Below are positions 24,995 to 33,917 of a stretch of 64,000 bases of DNA, in pieces. The stretch is from contig CAOJBY010000021.1 of NCBI GenBank assembly GCA_948330435.1, forward strand, positions 3,662-67,661. Direction: 5' to 3'. The stretch's first letter is position 1; every line of letters starts with the position of its first letter. Origin of the DNA: an uncultured Lachnoclostridium sp. Its GTDB lineage: Bacteria > Bacillota > Clostridia > Lachnospirales > Lachnospiraceae. The position numbers and the translations under genes were made by a program. The notes beneath the pieces are model-generated. The model ran no database searches. It saw only the letters and a list, made by a program, of their open reading frames with translations, and was not told where the DNA came from.

Positions 24995-25810
24995 CTAAGC
25001 CAGTTCTTTTAATGCCAGATCCAAATCTTCCTTTTCCATCTTTACGTGATGCCAGTCATTGTTGTTGCAGGCTTTACTAAATCCTAAGCCCTTTACTGTT
25101 TTTGCCACAACACAGGTAGGTTTATCTTTCGTAAGCTGCTTTTTATCCAATGCAATTTTTAACTGTGCCACATTATTTCCATCCACCTCAATTACATGCC
25201 AGCCAAAAGCTCTCCATTTATCCGCTATACGGTCCACCGTGGTAAATTCATCTGTTGTGCTTCCGTATTTAAAACCATTTACATCTATAATAGCCGTTAA
25301 ATTGCCCAGCTTATATCTTGCTGCAAACATGACTGCTTCCCAGATACTTCCCTCATCCAGTTCTCCGTCTCCAATCAGCGTATATACATTGTAAGGATTT
25401 CCTTTCAATTTAGAAGCCAACGCCATTCCGCCGGCTACAGACAGACCATGGCCGAGAGACCCCGAGGGATGTTCGATGCCATTCATGCCTTTTCCGCTTG
25501 GATGGCCTGCCAGCTTTGTCTTTACCTGGTTAAAGGTGCTTCCCTCTTCCCTGGACAGCAGGCCGCTTAGCACCAGCGGAACATAGATCCCCAAAACAGC
25601 ATGCCCCTTACTTAAGAGAAAACGGTCACGCCCCTCCCACTTTGGTTCATCCACCCGATAGTTCATTACGTCAAAGTACAGTACTGTCATAATATCCATG
25701 ATACTTAAAGCGGGTCCCACATGAGCCCCCTCTCCTCTTGCCAGATATGCCATCTCCATACAGAGTCTACGCATCTCTTTCGCCTTTTCCTCCAACTGTT
25801 CTACTCTCAA
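24995..25810 (-). CDS. Transketolase, N-terminal subunit
   Basis: The 271 residues form the thiamine-diphosphate (PP) domain: GHAVLGIYVPLVLSG, HPSGSLGHGLSVAGGMALA, and the binding motif GDGELDEGSIWEAVMFAARY ending in DVN near residue 175. It lies 17 nt after the permease gene and 77 nt before the C-subunit. Confidence 0.92.
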   Translation of the reverse strand: MRVEQLEEKAKEMRRLCMEMAYLARGEGAHVGPALSIMDIMTVLYFDVMNYRVDEPKWEGRDRFLLSKGHAVLGIYVPLVLSGLLSREEGSTFNQVKTKLAGHPSGKGMNGIEHPSGSLGHGLSVAGGMALASKLKGNPYNVYTLIGDGELDEGSIWEAVMFAARYKLGNLTAIIDVNGFKYGSTTDEFTTVDRIADKWRAFGWHVIEVDGNNVAQLKIALDKKQLTKDKPTCVVAKTVKGLGFSKACNNNDWHHVKMEKEDLDLALKELA

Positions 25811-25827
25811 AATCTTCTCCTGCCTTT

Positions 25828-26835
25828 CTATTTGCTGCGGAATTTCTTTTTCAGCGTATTATTTTTTCTGATATAATCCAACAGTACTGCCGCAAGTATT
25901 ACGATTCCCTTTGCCACATACTGCCAGAAAGATGCCACATTCAGCATATTAAGGCCATTATTAAGCACTCCGATGATAATCGCTCCGATAAGCGTTCCTC
26001 CTATGGTTCCTACACCGCCGGCAAAGCTGGCTCCTCCCAGCACCACCGCTGCGATGGCATCGCACTCATAGCCCTCTCCTGTCGCCGGAACGCCTGCCGA
26101 GAGCCTGGCACTCAGTATAATCCCTGCCAGCCCCGACAAAACAGCAGATAGTATATATACCAGAAGTTCTATTTTTGCTGTCTTTATCCCCGCAAATTTA
26201 GCCGCCGTACGATTACCGCCCAGTGCGTAGATATGCCGTCCGAATTTTGTTTTGTTCAGGAGTATATAACAGATAAACATAACGATAAACATATAGAACA
26301 CGGGGTATGCAATGGGGCCTAGATAAGACGTGCCAATCACGCAAAATTGTTCATCTGTTATTCGAATGGGGCTTCCGTTCCCCAGAAGCATGGCGGCTCC
26401 CCGAATAATCGTCTGGGTAGACAGTGTTACGACAAAGGGTGCTATGCTGGTGGCCGTAATAATCGCTCCGTTGAAAGCCCCTATCAGCACACAAAGGAGC
26501 ACCGATACTACAATAGCAAGACCGGCCGACCATTCCCAGTTTGCCATGGCATATGCGGCAAACACGCCCGAAAATGCAACCACCGGACCTACGCTCAGAT
26601 CGATTCCTCCAATCAATATGACAAAGGTCATTCCGAAAGCCAGAAATGCGTTGGTAGATATCTGCCTTAAAATATTGAGCAGATTCGAGCTTGTCAGAAA
26701 ATTATCCGACAAGGTAGAGGTGATAGCCATAATCACCAAAAGTCCCACGATAATACCAATATTTCTTTTTCCATAGTCCCTGACAGGAGCCCACAGGGAA
26801 CTTACAGGTTTATTGTCTTTTACATTCTGACCCAT
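25828..26835 (-). CDS. Ribose-type sugar ABC transporter permease
   Basis: The 335 residues have about 8-10 membrane helices and the BPD_transp_2 signatures (FGMTFVILIGGIDLSVGPVV, ALGGNRTAAKFAGI, CDAIAAVVLGGASFAGGVGT). Its ATG shares one base with the ATPase stop (TAATG), so translation is coupled. It forms the membrane channel of the importer of this operon. Confidence 0.93.
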   Translation of the reverse strand: MGQNVKDNKPVSSLWAPVRDYGKRNIGIIVGLLVIMAITSTLSDNFLTSSNLLNILRQISTNAFLAFGMTFVILIGGIDLSVGPVVAFSGVFAAYAMANWEWSAGLAIVVSVLLCVLIGAFNGAIITATSIAPFVVTLSTQTIIRGAAMLLGNGSPIRITDEQFCVIGTSYLGPIAYPVFYMFIVMFICYILLNKTKFGRHIYALGGNRTAAKFAGIKTAKIELLVYILSAVLSGLAGIILSARLSAGVPATGEGYECDAIAAVVLGGASFAGGVGTIGGTLIGAIIIGVLNNGLNMLNVASFWQYVAKGIVILAAVLLDYIRKNNTLKKKFRSK

Positions 26836-28331
26836 TACAAATCTCCTCCTCCCAAACAGTAATTCATAATATCCTCTTGTACAAACTCTGCCTTATCATT
26901 TAAAATTCCTGCTATTTTATGATTCTTCATAATTATTATTCGATCACTGGTATTGATAACTTCCGGCAGCTCTGATGATATCAATATAATAGCCACACCC
27001 TGCTTGGCCAATTCATCAATAATGGAATAGATCTCAGTCTTTGCTCCAATGTCAATTCCTTTTGTAGGTTCATCCAGGATCAGAACCTTGGGATTTGTGG
27101 CCAGCCATCTGGCAATAATTGCTTTTTGCTGATTTCCCCCGCTCAAGTTTACAATATGCTGATGATGGGAGGATGCTTTTACCTTTAATGCTCTCATATA
27201 CTGTTCTATAATGTCATTTTCTTTCTTTCCATTGACTCCCATCAGCTTAATGAATGCATTCAGCACTGCAACGGATATATTATAACCAACTCCCATCTGT
27301 GGAATGATTCCCTGCTCCTTACGGTTTTCCGGAACCATAACAATGCCCATATCAATTGCCTGAGCCGGATTCTTTATGCTCCGCTTCTGCCCCTCAAAGA
27401 CAATTTCTCCCCCATCGGGCTTAAGCAGTCCAAAAAGTGCCGAGACCATCTCGGTCCGTCCCGCCCCGATAAGTCCGGTTATCCCCAGCACTTCTCCTTT
27501 TCTCAGTTCAAAGCTTACATCATCTATATAGCCCTCCCTGTAAAGATTCTTTACAGAGAGTATGACCTCATCCTTTGGCACATGGGTAAGGGTATAGTAA
27601 TTTTTAATCTCTCTTCCCACCATGTCATATACCATCTGATCTCTGGTCACTTCATGTATGTCTTTTGTAACAATAGACTGACCGTCACGAAAAACAGTGA
27701 TTCGATCACATATTTCCACTACCTCCTCCAGCTTATGGGATACAAACAAAGTAGAAATCCCTTTTTCCTTTAGATTTCGAATGATCCGATACAGAATCTT
27801 TACTTCCTTATCACTCAAAGACGAAGTTGGTTCATCCATAATAATCAACTTTGATTTGCGTGAAAAAGCTTTTGCTATCTCCACCATCTGCTGTACCGCA
27901 ATATCCAGCTTGTATACCTCTTCATCCAAAGGAAGCTCCAAATCAAGCATGGAAATAATTTCTTTTGCCTGCTCTCTCGTCCTGGATGCAGAATAGGTTT
28001 CTCCTCTTCCTTTCTCAAAACCCAGCATGATATTTTCATAAACTTTCATGTGGGGAACAAGACATAATTCCTGATAAATCACACTGATTCCCCTTTGAAG
28101 TGCCTGACTGATACTCTCGTTTTTTAATTCCTGTCCCATAAAGGATATCTGTCCGCCGTCCGGCATATGTACCCCTGCCAGAACTTTTATGATGGTACTC
28201 TTTCCGGCTCCGTTCTCCCCAATCAGCCCATGTACTTCACCTTGTCTTATGGTCAGATTCACCTGATCCAGTGCTTTTACACCGGGAAAAGTTTTTGTGA
28301 CCCCTTTCGCCTCCAACAATATATCCGACAT
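26835..28331 (-). CDS. Ribose-type sugar ABC transporter ATPase (two ABC domains)
   Basis: The 498 residues contain two ABC domains. The first has Walker A GENGAGKST near 41 and LIIMDEPTSSLSD; the second has a degenerate Walker A (GLIGAGRTE) and a full signature LSGGNQQKAIIARWL followed by LILDEPTKGID. This asymmetry is typical of RbsA/MglA. GGAAGGAG lies 8 nt before the ATG used; an upstream reading has no site. It energises sugar uptake together with the permease and binding protein. Confidence 0.93.
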   Translation of the reverse strand: MSDILLEAKGVTKTFPGVKALDQVNLTIRQGEVHGLIGENGAGKSTIIKVLAGVHMPDGGQISFMGQELKNESISQALQRGISVIYQELCLVPHMKVYENIMLGFEKGRGETYSASRTREQAKEIISMLDLELPLDEEVYKLDIAVQQMVEIAKAFSRKSKLIIMDEPTSSLSDKEVKILYRIIRNLKEKGISTLFVSHKLEEVVEICDRITVFRDGQSIVTKDIHEVTRDQMVYDMVGREIKNYYTLTHVPKDEVILSVKNLYREGYIDDVSFELRKGEVLGITGLIGAGRTEMVSALFGLLKPDGGEIVFEGQKRSIKNPAQAIDMGIVMVPENRKEQGIIPQMGVGYNISVAVLNAFIKLMGVNGKKENDIIEQYMRALKVKASSHHQHIVNLSGGNQQKAIIARWLATNPKVLILDEPTKGIDIGAKTEIYSIIDELAKQGVAIILISSELPEVINTSDRIIIMKNHKIAGILNDKAEFVQEDIMNYCLGGGDL

Positions 28332-28350
28332 AAAATGCTCCTTCCTCAAA

Positions 28351-28399
28351 CAAAAAGGGCGCCCAAACAAACTTCCTTCCTCAATTTGTTCAAGCACCC
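28351..28399 (-). terminator. Intra-operon attenuator after the binding protein gene
   Basis: GGGTGCTTGAACAAA pairs with TTTGTTTGGGCGCCC over 15 bp (several G-U) and is followed by TTTTTG. It would make the binding protein transcript more abundant than the rest of the operon, as is usual for these systems. Confidence 0.75.
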
Positions 28400-28426
28400 T
28401 CAGAACCCAGCTAAAGTTTTTTACAT

Positions 28427-29434
28427 TTAGAAGCCTTCGTATCCTTCAACATTATCACTTGTAAGGAAATTTATCTCCAGAAGATTCTCATACTCAAAGG
28501 CCTCGCCCTTTGAATTCTTAATCAGAAGCTCCACTGCTCCCTTGCCCATCTCAAAGGGCTGCTGTGCGGCTTCACCCGTAAGCTTGCCATCCTTGATCAG
28601 ATCGGCGTTTGTCTGCTGACCGTCCACCGCATATACCTGAACACCGTCCAGCCGGTTAGCCGCTTCCAGAGAGGAGATAGCTCCCTGTGAAGAACCGTCG
28701 TTGATACAGAATACTACGTCAAATTCCGGATATGCCTGAATCATATTGTCCATAACGGTCATACCCTTATCCATAAGGCCGGAGCAAGGCTGTTCTGCAA
28801 TAATTTCAAATCCTTCCTTATCTGCTATGGCCGCCTTAAACCCTTCGTAACGGTCAATCGTACACTTAATCTCCGGATGAGTTAACGCTACAATCTTGGC
28901 ACTTTCCAGGGTTTTTAAAACATTTTCTCCGCAAGCATAGCCCGCCGCATAATTATCTGATGCAATGTACGCTATGGTCAGTTCGCTCTTTGCACATTCC
29001 GCATCTACGGAAACCACGGGAACTCCCGCTTTATCCGCCGCTTCCAAAGCCGGTGTGATTCCTTCAAAATCTACAGGCATAACAATCAGTCCGTCAATAT
29101 CCTGCTCCAGAAGATCGTCTACCTGAGAGATCTGCTTTTCTATATCGTTGTCCGCATAATAGGCTATCAGTTCAATACCATTGGCATCACAGGCTTCTTT
29201 CATGCCGTCATACAAAGGAACCATAAAGGGATCCGATTTCATAAATGCCACGCCAATCTTTGCAAGTTCTCCCGATGCTTCTTCGGGAGCCGCTTCAGGC
29301 TCTTCCTCTGCAGGAGTCTCTGCCTCTGTTGCGGGAACTTCCGTATTGGCAGGCTCCTCAGCTTTCTTAGAACCACATGCTGCCATAGTCATTACCATAG
29401 TCGCAATCAGCATCGTTGATATCACTTTTTTCAT
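28427..29434 (-). CDS. Sugar ABC transporter substrate-binding lipoprotein
   Basis: The 335 residues have a lipoprotein signal (MKKVISTMLIATMVMTMAAC, Cys20), an acidic Pro/Glu/Ala linker, and a type I periplasmic-binding fold (KIGVAFMKSDPFMVPLYDGM, GLIVMPVDFEGITPALEAAD, FDVVFCINDGSSQGAISSLE). It catches the sugar outside the cell. The start has GGAG 11 nt upstream; a longer reading runs into the promoter. It is the first gene of the operon. Confidence 0.93.
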   Translation of the reverse strand: MKKVISTMLIATMVMTMAACGSKKAEEPANTEVPATEAETPAEEEPEAAPEEASGELAKIGVAFMKSDPFMVPLYDGMKEACDANGIELIAYYADNDIEKQISQVDDLLEQDIDGLIVMPVDFEGITPALEAADKAGVPVVSVDAECAKSELTIAYIASDNYAAGYACGENVLKTLESAKIVALTHPEIKCTIDRYEGFKAAIADKEGFEIIAEQPCSGLMDKGMTVMDNMIQAYPEFDVVFCINDGSSQGAISSLEAANRLDGVQVYAVDGQQTNADLIKDGKLTGEAAQQPFEMGKGAVELLIKNSKGEAFEYENLLEINFLTSDNVEGYEGF

Positions 29435-29495
29435 AGTTTTTACTTCTCCTTCCCATTTGGTTGTTTTAGCTGGCGTTTCTGTTTTTGATGTCATC

Positions 29496-29524
29496 ATTAT
29501 AAATCCATTCGCATATCTTGTCAA
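29496..29524 (-). promoter_or_regulatory. Consensus promoter of the split-transketolase sugar operon
   Basis: Perfect TTGACA, 17-nt spacer and perfect TATAAT on the minus strand, 62 nt before the binding protein start. Such a strong promoter needs a repressor, fitting the RpiR gene of the operon. Confidence 0.88.
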
Positions 29525-29536
29525 TATTTATTTTTA

Positions 29537-29553
29537 AAAATGAAATTCATTTT
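29537..29553. promoter_or_regulatory. Candidate RpiR operator
   Basis: AAAATGAA-A-TTCATTTT is a 17-bp perfect palindrome 12 bp upstream of the -35 box. The half site TTTCATTTT recurs twice farther upstream, near 29660 and 29693. The remainder of 29555-29720 is very AT-rich with nothing else recognised. Confidence 0.5.
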
Positions 29554-29727
29554 TTCGTGATTTACGTATTTTTGCCAATATTTTTGTGAATTTTTATTAT
29601 TTTTTGCATTTATTTCCTGTTATTTGTTGCCATATCCATGCTTTTTATTGCTTTAACTTTCATTTTATTAAATTTAATTTAATATGTATACTTTCATTTT
29701 TAATTTTTTAATAAGAAATTCTTGAAA

Positions 29728-29739
29728 CGTATCAATACG
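29728..29739. promoter_or_regulatory. Candidate operator of the aldehyde dehydrogenase gene
   Basis: CGTATCAATACG is a 12-bp palindrome ending 9 bp upstream of the -35 box of the plus-strand promoter. Confidence 0.35.
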
Positions 29740-29748
29740 AAAAACGAT

Positions 29749-29777
29749 TTGACTATCCAACCACTTTTATGTAAAAT
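29749..29777 (+). promoter_or_regulatory. Promoter of the aldehyde dehydrogenase gene
   Basis: TTGACT, 17-nt spacer, TAAAAT, 24 nt before the start codon. Confidence 0.7.
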
Positions 29778-29801
29778 AAAGGAAATTACAGGAGAATCCT
29801 C

Positions 29802-31181
29802 ATGAATAAAACAGAAATCCAGGAACTTGTGACAAAACAGCGAAAATATTTTCTCTCCGGTGCCACCTTACCTTTGGAAGCCCGGCGGAATGCTTTAAAA
29901 AGGCTGAAGCATATTATAAAGCAATATGAAAATCAAATCCATCAGGCCATAGAAGCAGATCTGGGAAAAAGCAGCTTTGAAAGCTATATGTGCGAAACCG
30001 GACTGACCTTAAGCGAAATCACTTACATGGAACGGCATCTTGCTTCTTTCACCCGGGAAAGGAGGATTCCTACGCCTTTGGCTCAATTTCATTCACGCAG
30101 CTTTCAAAAGCCTTCTCCCTATGGAGTGGTCTTGATTATGAGCCCCTGGAACTATCCTTTTTTACTGACCATGGAACCCTTGGTTGATGCCCTGGCCGCC
30201 GGAAACACCATAATCTTAAAGCCCAGTGCTTACTCACCTCATACCAGCAAATTAATGGAAAAACTGATTGCAAAATGCTTTGATTCCTCTTATGTGGCAG
30301 TTGTCACAGGAGGTCGGGCAGAAAACACCTGCCTGCTCAATGAACATTTTGATTACATTTTTTTCACCGGAAGCCAGACTGTGGGCCGTCAGGTTATGAA
30401 AAAGGCTGCCGAACATCTTACTCCTGTCACGCTGGAACTGGGGGGCAAAAGTCCCTGTATCGTAGAAAAAACCGCCAACTTAAAGCTGGCGGCAAAACGC
30501 ATTGTCTTTGGCAAATTTCTGAACTGCGGGCAGACCTGTGTGGCTCCTGATTATATTTTATGCCATCCCTCCATTCGGAAAGACCTGATTAAAGAGTTGA
30601 AAAAGCAGATCAAAAAGCAATATGGAAATGCACCTCTGACTAATACACAATACGGAAAAATTGTAAGCGAAAAGCATTTTCACCGGGTATGCAGGCTCAT
30701 AGAGCCTTCAAAAACAGTCCATGGCGGCCATTTTGATAAAGAGACCTTAAAAATAGAACCAACCATTCTGGACAACATTGACTGGAAAGACGCCTGTATG
30801 CAAGAGGAAATCTTCGGTCCCATCCTGCCCATCCTCACCTGTTCTTCCCTGATCGAGGCAATAGAAATCATCAATTCCAAAGCCCATCCATTAGCTCTCT
30901 ACCTCTTTACTTCCAACAAAGATGCAGCCCGGCTTGTTATTTCACGCTGTGGATTTGGTGGCGGCTGTATTAATGATACCATCATCCATCTGGCCACCAG
31001 TCAAATGGGCTTTGGCGGCTTCGGCGAAAGCGGCATGGGTTCGTACCACGGAAAAGCAGGCTTTGACACCTTCTCCCACTATAAAAGCATTGTGGACAAA
31101 AAGACCTGGCTGGATCTGCCTATGCGATACCAGCCCTACCGGAATTTTTACGGAAAGCTGATTCAGGTGTTTTTGAAATAA
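29802..31181 (+). CDS. Aldehyde dehydrogenase
   Basis: The 459-residue NAD(P)-dependent enzyme oxidises aldehydes to acids. Visible are the substrate tunnel motif MSPWNYPFLLTMEPLVDALA, the cofactor motif FTGSQTVGRQVMKKA, the general base in LELGGKSPC near residue 211 and the catalytic Cys in NCGQTCVAPD near 245. Length and the absence of an N-terminal extension fit class 3 (fatty aldehyde type, as in YwdH). GGAGAATCCTC precedes the ATG. It is monocistronic, divergent from the sugar operon and ends 6 nt from the converging CotH gene. Confidence 0.92.
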   Translation: MNKTEIQELVTKQRKYFLSGATLPLEARRNALKRLKHIIKQYENQIHQAIEADLGKSSFESYMCETGLTLSEITYMERHLASFTRERRIPTPLAQFHSRSFQKPSPYGVVLIMSPWNYPFLLTMEPLVDALAAGNTIILKPSAYSPHTSKLMEKLIAKCFDSSYVAVVTGGRAENTCLLNEHFDYIFFTGSQTVGRQVMKKAAEHLTPVTLELGGKSPCIVEKTANLKLAAKRIVFGKFLNCGQTCVAPDYILCHPSIRKDLIKELKKQIKKQYGNAPLTNTQYGKIVSEKHFHRVCRLIEPSKTVHGGHFDKETLKIEPTILDNIDWKDACMQEEIFGPILPILTCSSLIEAIEIINSKAHPLALYLFTSNKDAARLVISRCGFGGGCINDTIIHLATSQMGFGGFGESGMGSYHGKAGFDTFSHYKSIVDKKTWLDLPMRYQPYRNFYGKLIQVFLK

Positions 31182-31187
31182 TTCCTG

Positions 31188-32855
31188 TTAAAAATCATCC
31201 AGGACTTTCAGTTCTTCCCTCATAAAGCCTGGCCGTTCCCAGGCAAAATCCCGCAGGACCTGTTCCTCCTTAAGGAGTTGGTTTCTGTATTCTTCAAAGG
31301 ATATGGTCTGGTCGTTCTCACATTCCCACTGATAAATGAGTACCTCTTCCTCCCGCATGGCAGCGATCTCATCAATGACCTGGCAAAAATTTTCCGGCGA
31401 AAGTGCCCCACCCATTTGCTTTTCCGCAATTTGCAAAAACCGTTCTTTCATATCCTCCCTTTTCAAAACTGCCGCAAGCATGGGATAATACCGTTTCCAA
31501 TGTCCTGAATCCTCCAGACCCAGGGCTTTCGACAGTGACAGATCGGAAGCCGCAGACGAATCTGTCTTGGCAAGCCCCTCATCAAAATCATAGGTCAGGA
31601 ATCTCCATTTTCCGTCCCTGCTCTCTTCTCCATAATTGTTGCCGTTGGAATACCAGCGGTACACCTTATTGTTGTTAAAGGGCCAATCCGGATTGGCAAA
31701 ATAAATCTCCATAAAATGGTACAAAAGAAAATTCTCAACATCCACCTTTTCAGCAAATCTCTGAAACACGCTGTCATCTGTAAGATCTTCTGTAGTACAA
31801 AGGGTGTAGATCTCATTCCAGTCCTGCACTGCCCGCACCAGGGCCAGATCTCCCGGATCTTCCGGTTCCAGCAGTTCATTCTCCACATCCAGCACCTGCC
31901 AGCTTCCCTGATTTCCTGTAGTTCCATACTTTTCATGAAAATAGCAGTCATCATAAACCTCCGTCACCCACTCGAAGCCATAATATTCCCCATTTATGAA
32001 GACAGCCGCCGGTCGGAATTCCGTAGTATCCGGAAATCCGGCCTCTTTAAACAGTCTCAATGCACACTCATTTCGCATAAATGCACACTGATTATCATTT
32101 CCGCTGTTGCGAAGTACAAACTTTCTATAGGACTCTTGTTCCTTTTCCTGAAAAAGCCGAATGCCAAAAGACTCTTTCCCTTTATGTTCCCGTGCAATCA
32201 GCCGCAGAGACTTCTGATCCAGAGAACGGGACACACCACCGTGAACACGCAGGCCCACCGGCCCGGAGGTCAGAAGTTCTCCCTTTTCGTCCAGAATTTC
32301 CACATAGGCATCCCTTTCTGACTCTTTTCCTCTGAGATAATAATTAGCCGGGGCCGCACTTTCCGCTTCCTCCGGATGGCTTTCCAGATACTCTCTTTTC
32401 ATTCTGCCACCCACCAGAATCCCCTTTTCATCATCATAGAGATTTGCCGGATCGCTGGTAATGGCAATTACCCAGGTGGAAAACCGTTCCTCTATCCTTT
32501 TACCCAGAAAATAGGTATGCACGTAAACCTCCGAAGCGTTATTCTCTTCGTCATATCCAACCGCCTGAATCGTGTAGGATTTCACTCCATCTCTTTCTGC
32601 CATTAATCTAATAGGTTCCTGATACAAGCAGGCCTCTCTGGAAGGCGTTGTCCCATCTTGTGTATAATAGATCTCTGACATTCCGGGAATCGTAAGTTCA
32701 ATCTGAATGTCTTCCTGATAAAAGCTTCCTTTTTCAGAAAAAACTTCTGTCTCTATAACCCTCTTCGCCTCCGACGCAGCCAATCCTCCGCCAAAGCATA
32801 TCAGGCAAACAACACTTAGCAAGAGCCAGATTACACGTTTTGGTACCTTTCTCAT
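31188..32855 (-). CDS. CotH-family protein kinase-like protein, secreted
   Basis: The 555 residues start with a signal or anchor helix (VIWLLLSVVCLICFGGGLAA), a chitobiase-like beta domain (about 30-115; IYYTQDGTTPS), and the CotH domain: GPVGLRVHGGVSR, KFVLRNSGNDN, DWPFNNNKVYRW near residue 385 and TYDFDEGLAKTD. CotH proteins have an atypical protein-kinase fold and phosphorylate spore-coat or cell-surface proteins. Its ATG overlaps the stop of the CPBP gene (ATGA), so it is coupled to it. The outside location makes surface-protein modification likely; the target is unknown. Confidence 0.88.
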   Translation of the reverse strand: MRKVPKRVIWLLLSVVCLICFGGGLAASEAKRVIETEVFSEKGSFYQEDIQIELTIPGMSEIYYTQDGTTPSREACLYQEPIRLMAERDGVKSYTIQAVGYDEENNASEVYVHTYFLGKRIEERFSTWVIAITSDPANLYDDEKGILVGGRMKREYLESHPEEAESAAPANYYLRGKESERDAYVEILDEKGELLTSGPVGLRVHGGVSRSLDQKSLRLIAREHKGKESFGIRLFQEKEQESYRKFVLRNSGNDNQCAFMRNECALRLFKEAGFPDTTEFRPAAVFINGEYYGFEWVTEVYDDCYFHEKYGTTGNQGSWQVLDVENELLEPEDPGDLALVRAVQDWNEIYTLCTTEDLTDDSVFQRFAEKVDVENFLLYHFMEIYFANPDWPFNNNKVYRWYSNGNNYGEESRDGKWRFLTYDFDEGLAKTDSSAASDLSLSKALGLEDSGHWKRYYPMLAAVLKREDMKERFLQIAEKQMGGALSPENFCQVIDEIAAMREEEVLIYQWECENDQTISFEEYRNQLLKEEQVLRDFAWERPGFMREELKVLDDF

Positions 32856-33628
32856 CCTCTTTCCCCATTTCTGAGCCAAAAATATCTCCAGCAAAACAGC
32901 CCAGCCATCAGAAAACAAGCCGTTACCAGATAGTAAACCCCCGGAATTCCGTTAAGCCTGCCTGTCCAGGAATACTGTCCCGCCAGAACGGACACTGTAT
33001 TTGCTGCAATATGTGCCAGTACTGCCAAAGCCAGCGAACCACAGGCTTCATACACTTGAACAAAAAACAATCCCATAGCAAAAGCATATATTCCCTGTAC
33101 CACATTTCCGTGAAACAGTCCGAATATCAGTGCACTGGTTATCATGGCCATCCTTACATTCCCTGCTGCTTCTTTCAGTCTTTCATAGACAAGGCCCCGC
33201 ATAAGAACTTCTTCCAGAAGCGGTGCACTTACCACTGTGGCCGCTATCTGAGACCAAAGGCCGCAATCATAAATCTCCTCCGACACAGCCCGGTATCCCG
33301 GAAAAAGTTCTGGTAGAAATGTAATTGCCAGAAAGTAATTAATTCCCCTGGAGATGCATAGGGAGCCAAGGATCACACAAAAAACATCTTTCCCGCCAAA
33401 AGAAGCTTTTCTCCCGTGCTTTCGCCGTTCCCGTTGATATAACAGCCAGAACACTGGCAGCATCAGCAAGTTCTCAATCGCCAAAAACCACATAGCCAAT
33501 GTCGGCTCAGACTGTCTTTCTCCCAGGACAATCCTCAAAAACTCCGGATACAGCATAGATAAAACTTCATAAAGAAGAATCGGAAAAATAATCCTCCATA
33601 TCTTTTGTACCAGCCCCGATTCTGCCAC
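32852..33628 (-). CDS. CPBP family intramembrane glutamic protease
   Basis: The 258 residues span about 7-8 membrane helices. The CPBP/Abi motifs are present: LLEEVLMRGLVYERL (EExxxR) near residue 165 and LFHGNVVQGIYAFAMG (His motif) near 200. The start is a GTG six nt after GAGGAG; ATGs farther up lie in the promoter. Family members cut prenylated or signal-like substrates or give immunity to bacteriocins. Cotranscription with a CotH protein is notable. Confidence 0.88.
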   Translation of the reverse strand: MAESGLVQKIWRIIFPILLYEVLSMLYPEFLRIVLGERQSEPTLAMWFLAIENLLMLPVFWLLYQRERRKHGRKASFGGKDVFCVILGSLCISRGINYFLAITFLPELFPGYRAVSEEIYDCGLWSQIAATVVSAPLLEEVLMRGLVYERLKEAAGNVRMAMITSALIFGLFHGNVVQGIYAFAMGLFFVQVYEACGSLALAVLAHIAANTVSVLAGQYSWTGRLNGIPGVYYLVTACFLMAGLFCWRYFWLRNGERG

Positions 33629-33731
33629 TTTCCTCTCCTCATTTCTGCTATTTATATAGATTACAGTATAGCACACTTGTCACACACGAAAAAGAGAAAA
33701 AAATCTCTGCCAGAAGTACAAATATTAACTC

Positions 33732-33760
33732 TTGACATCCCCGATTCACAAGAGTATATT
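33732..33760 (+). promoter_or_regulatory. Promoter of the TPP riboswitch-thiT unit
   Basis: TTGACA, 17-nt spacer, TATATT; transcription would begin near 33767, just before the riboswitch. Confidence 0.8.
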
Positions 33761-33783
33761 CAAGATAATCACATAGCACATCT

Positions 33784-33872
33784 ATGCTAGGGGAGCCTAA
33801 GGCTGAGAAAGCGTATTGTTCGCTGACCCTCAATACTTGAACCGGTTAATGCCGGCGTAAGGAAGCTGCTTT
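33784..33872 (+). promoter_or_regulatory. TPP riboswitch (THI element)
   Basis: The conserved thi-box order is clear: GGGGAGCC, GGCTGAGA, GACCCT, ACTTGAACCGGTTAATGCC and GGCGTAAGGAAGC. It senses thiamine diphosphate and lies directly upstream of the thiamine transporter gene. Confidence 0.97.
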
Positions 33873-33880
33873 TCGTATCC

Positions 33881-33910
33881 CCTCCTGTGAAAATTCATTT
33901 ACCAAGGAGG
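33881..33910 (+). promoter_or_regulatory. Expression platform that can hide the thiT ribosome binding site
   Basis: CCTCCT (33881-33886) can pair with the AGGAGG ribosome binding site (33905-33910) and is followed by a T run. This suggests TPP blocks translation, possibly with termination as well. Confidence 0.7.
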
Positions 33911-33917
33911 ATTTTTT

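Noticed and set aside
29181..29537. Plus-strand frame rich in Ala and Ser opposite the sugar-binding lipoprotein
   Set aside because: It mirrors the Pro/Glu/Ala linker and signal peptide of the minus-strand gene and crosses its promoter.
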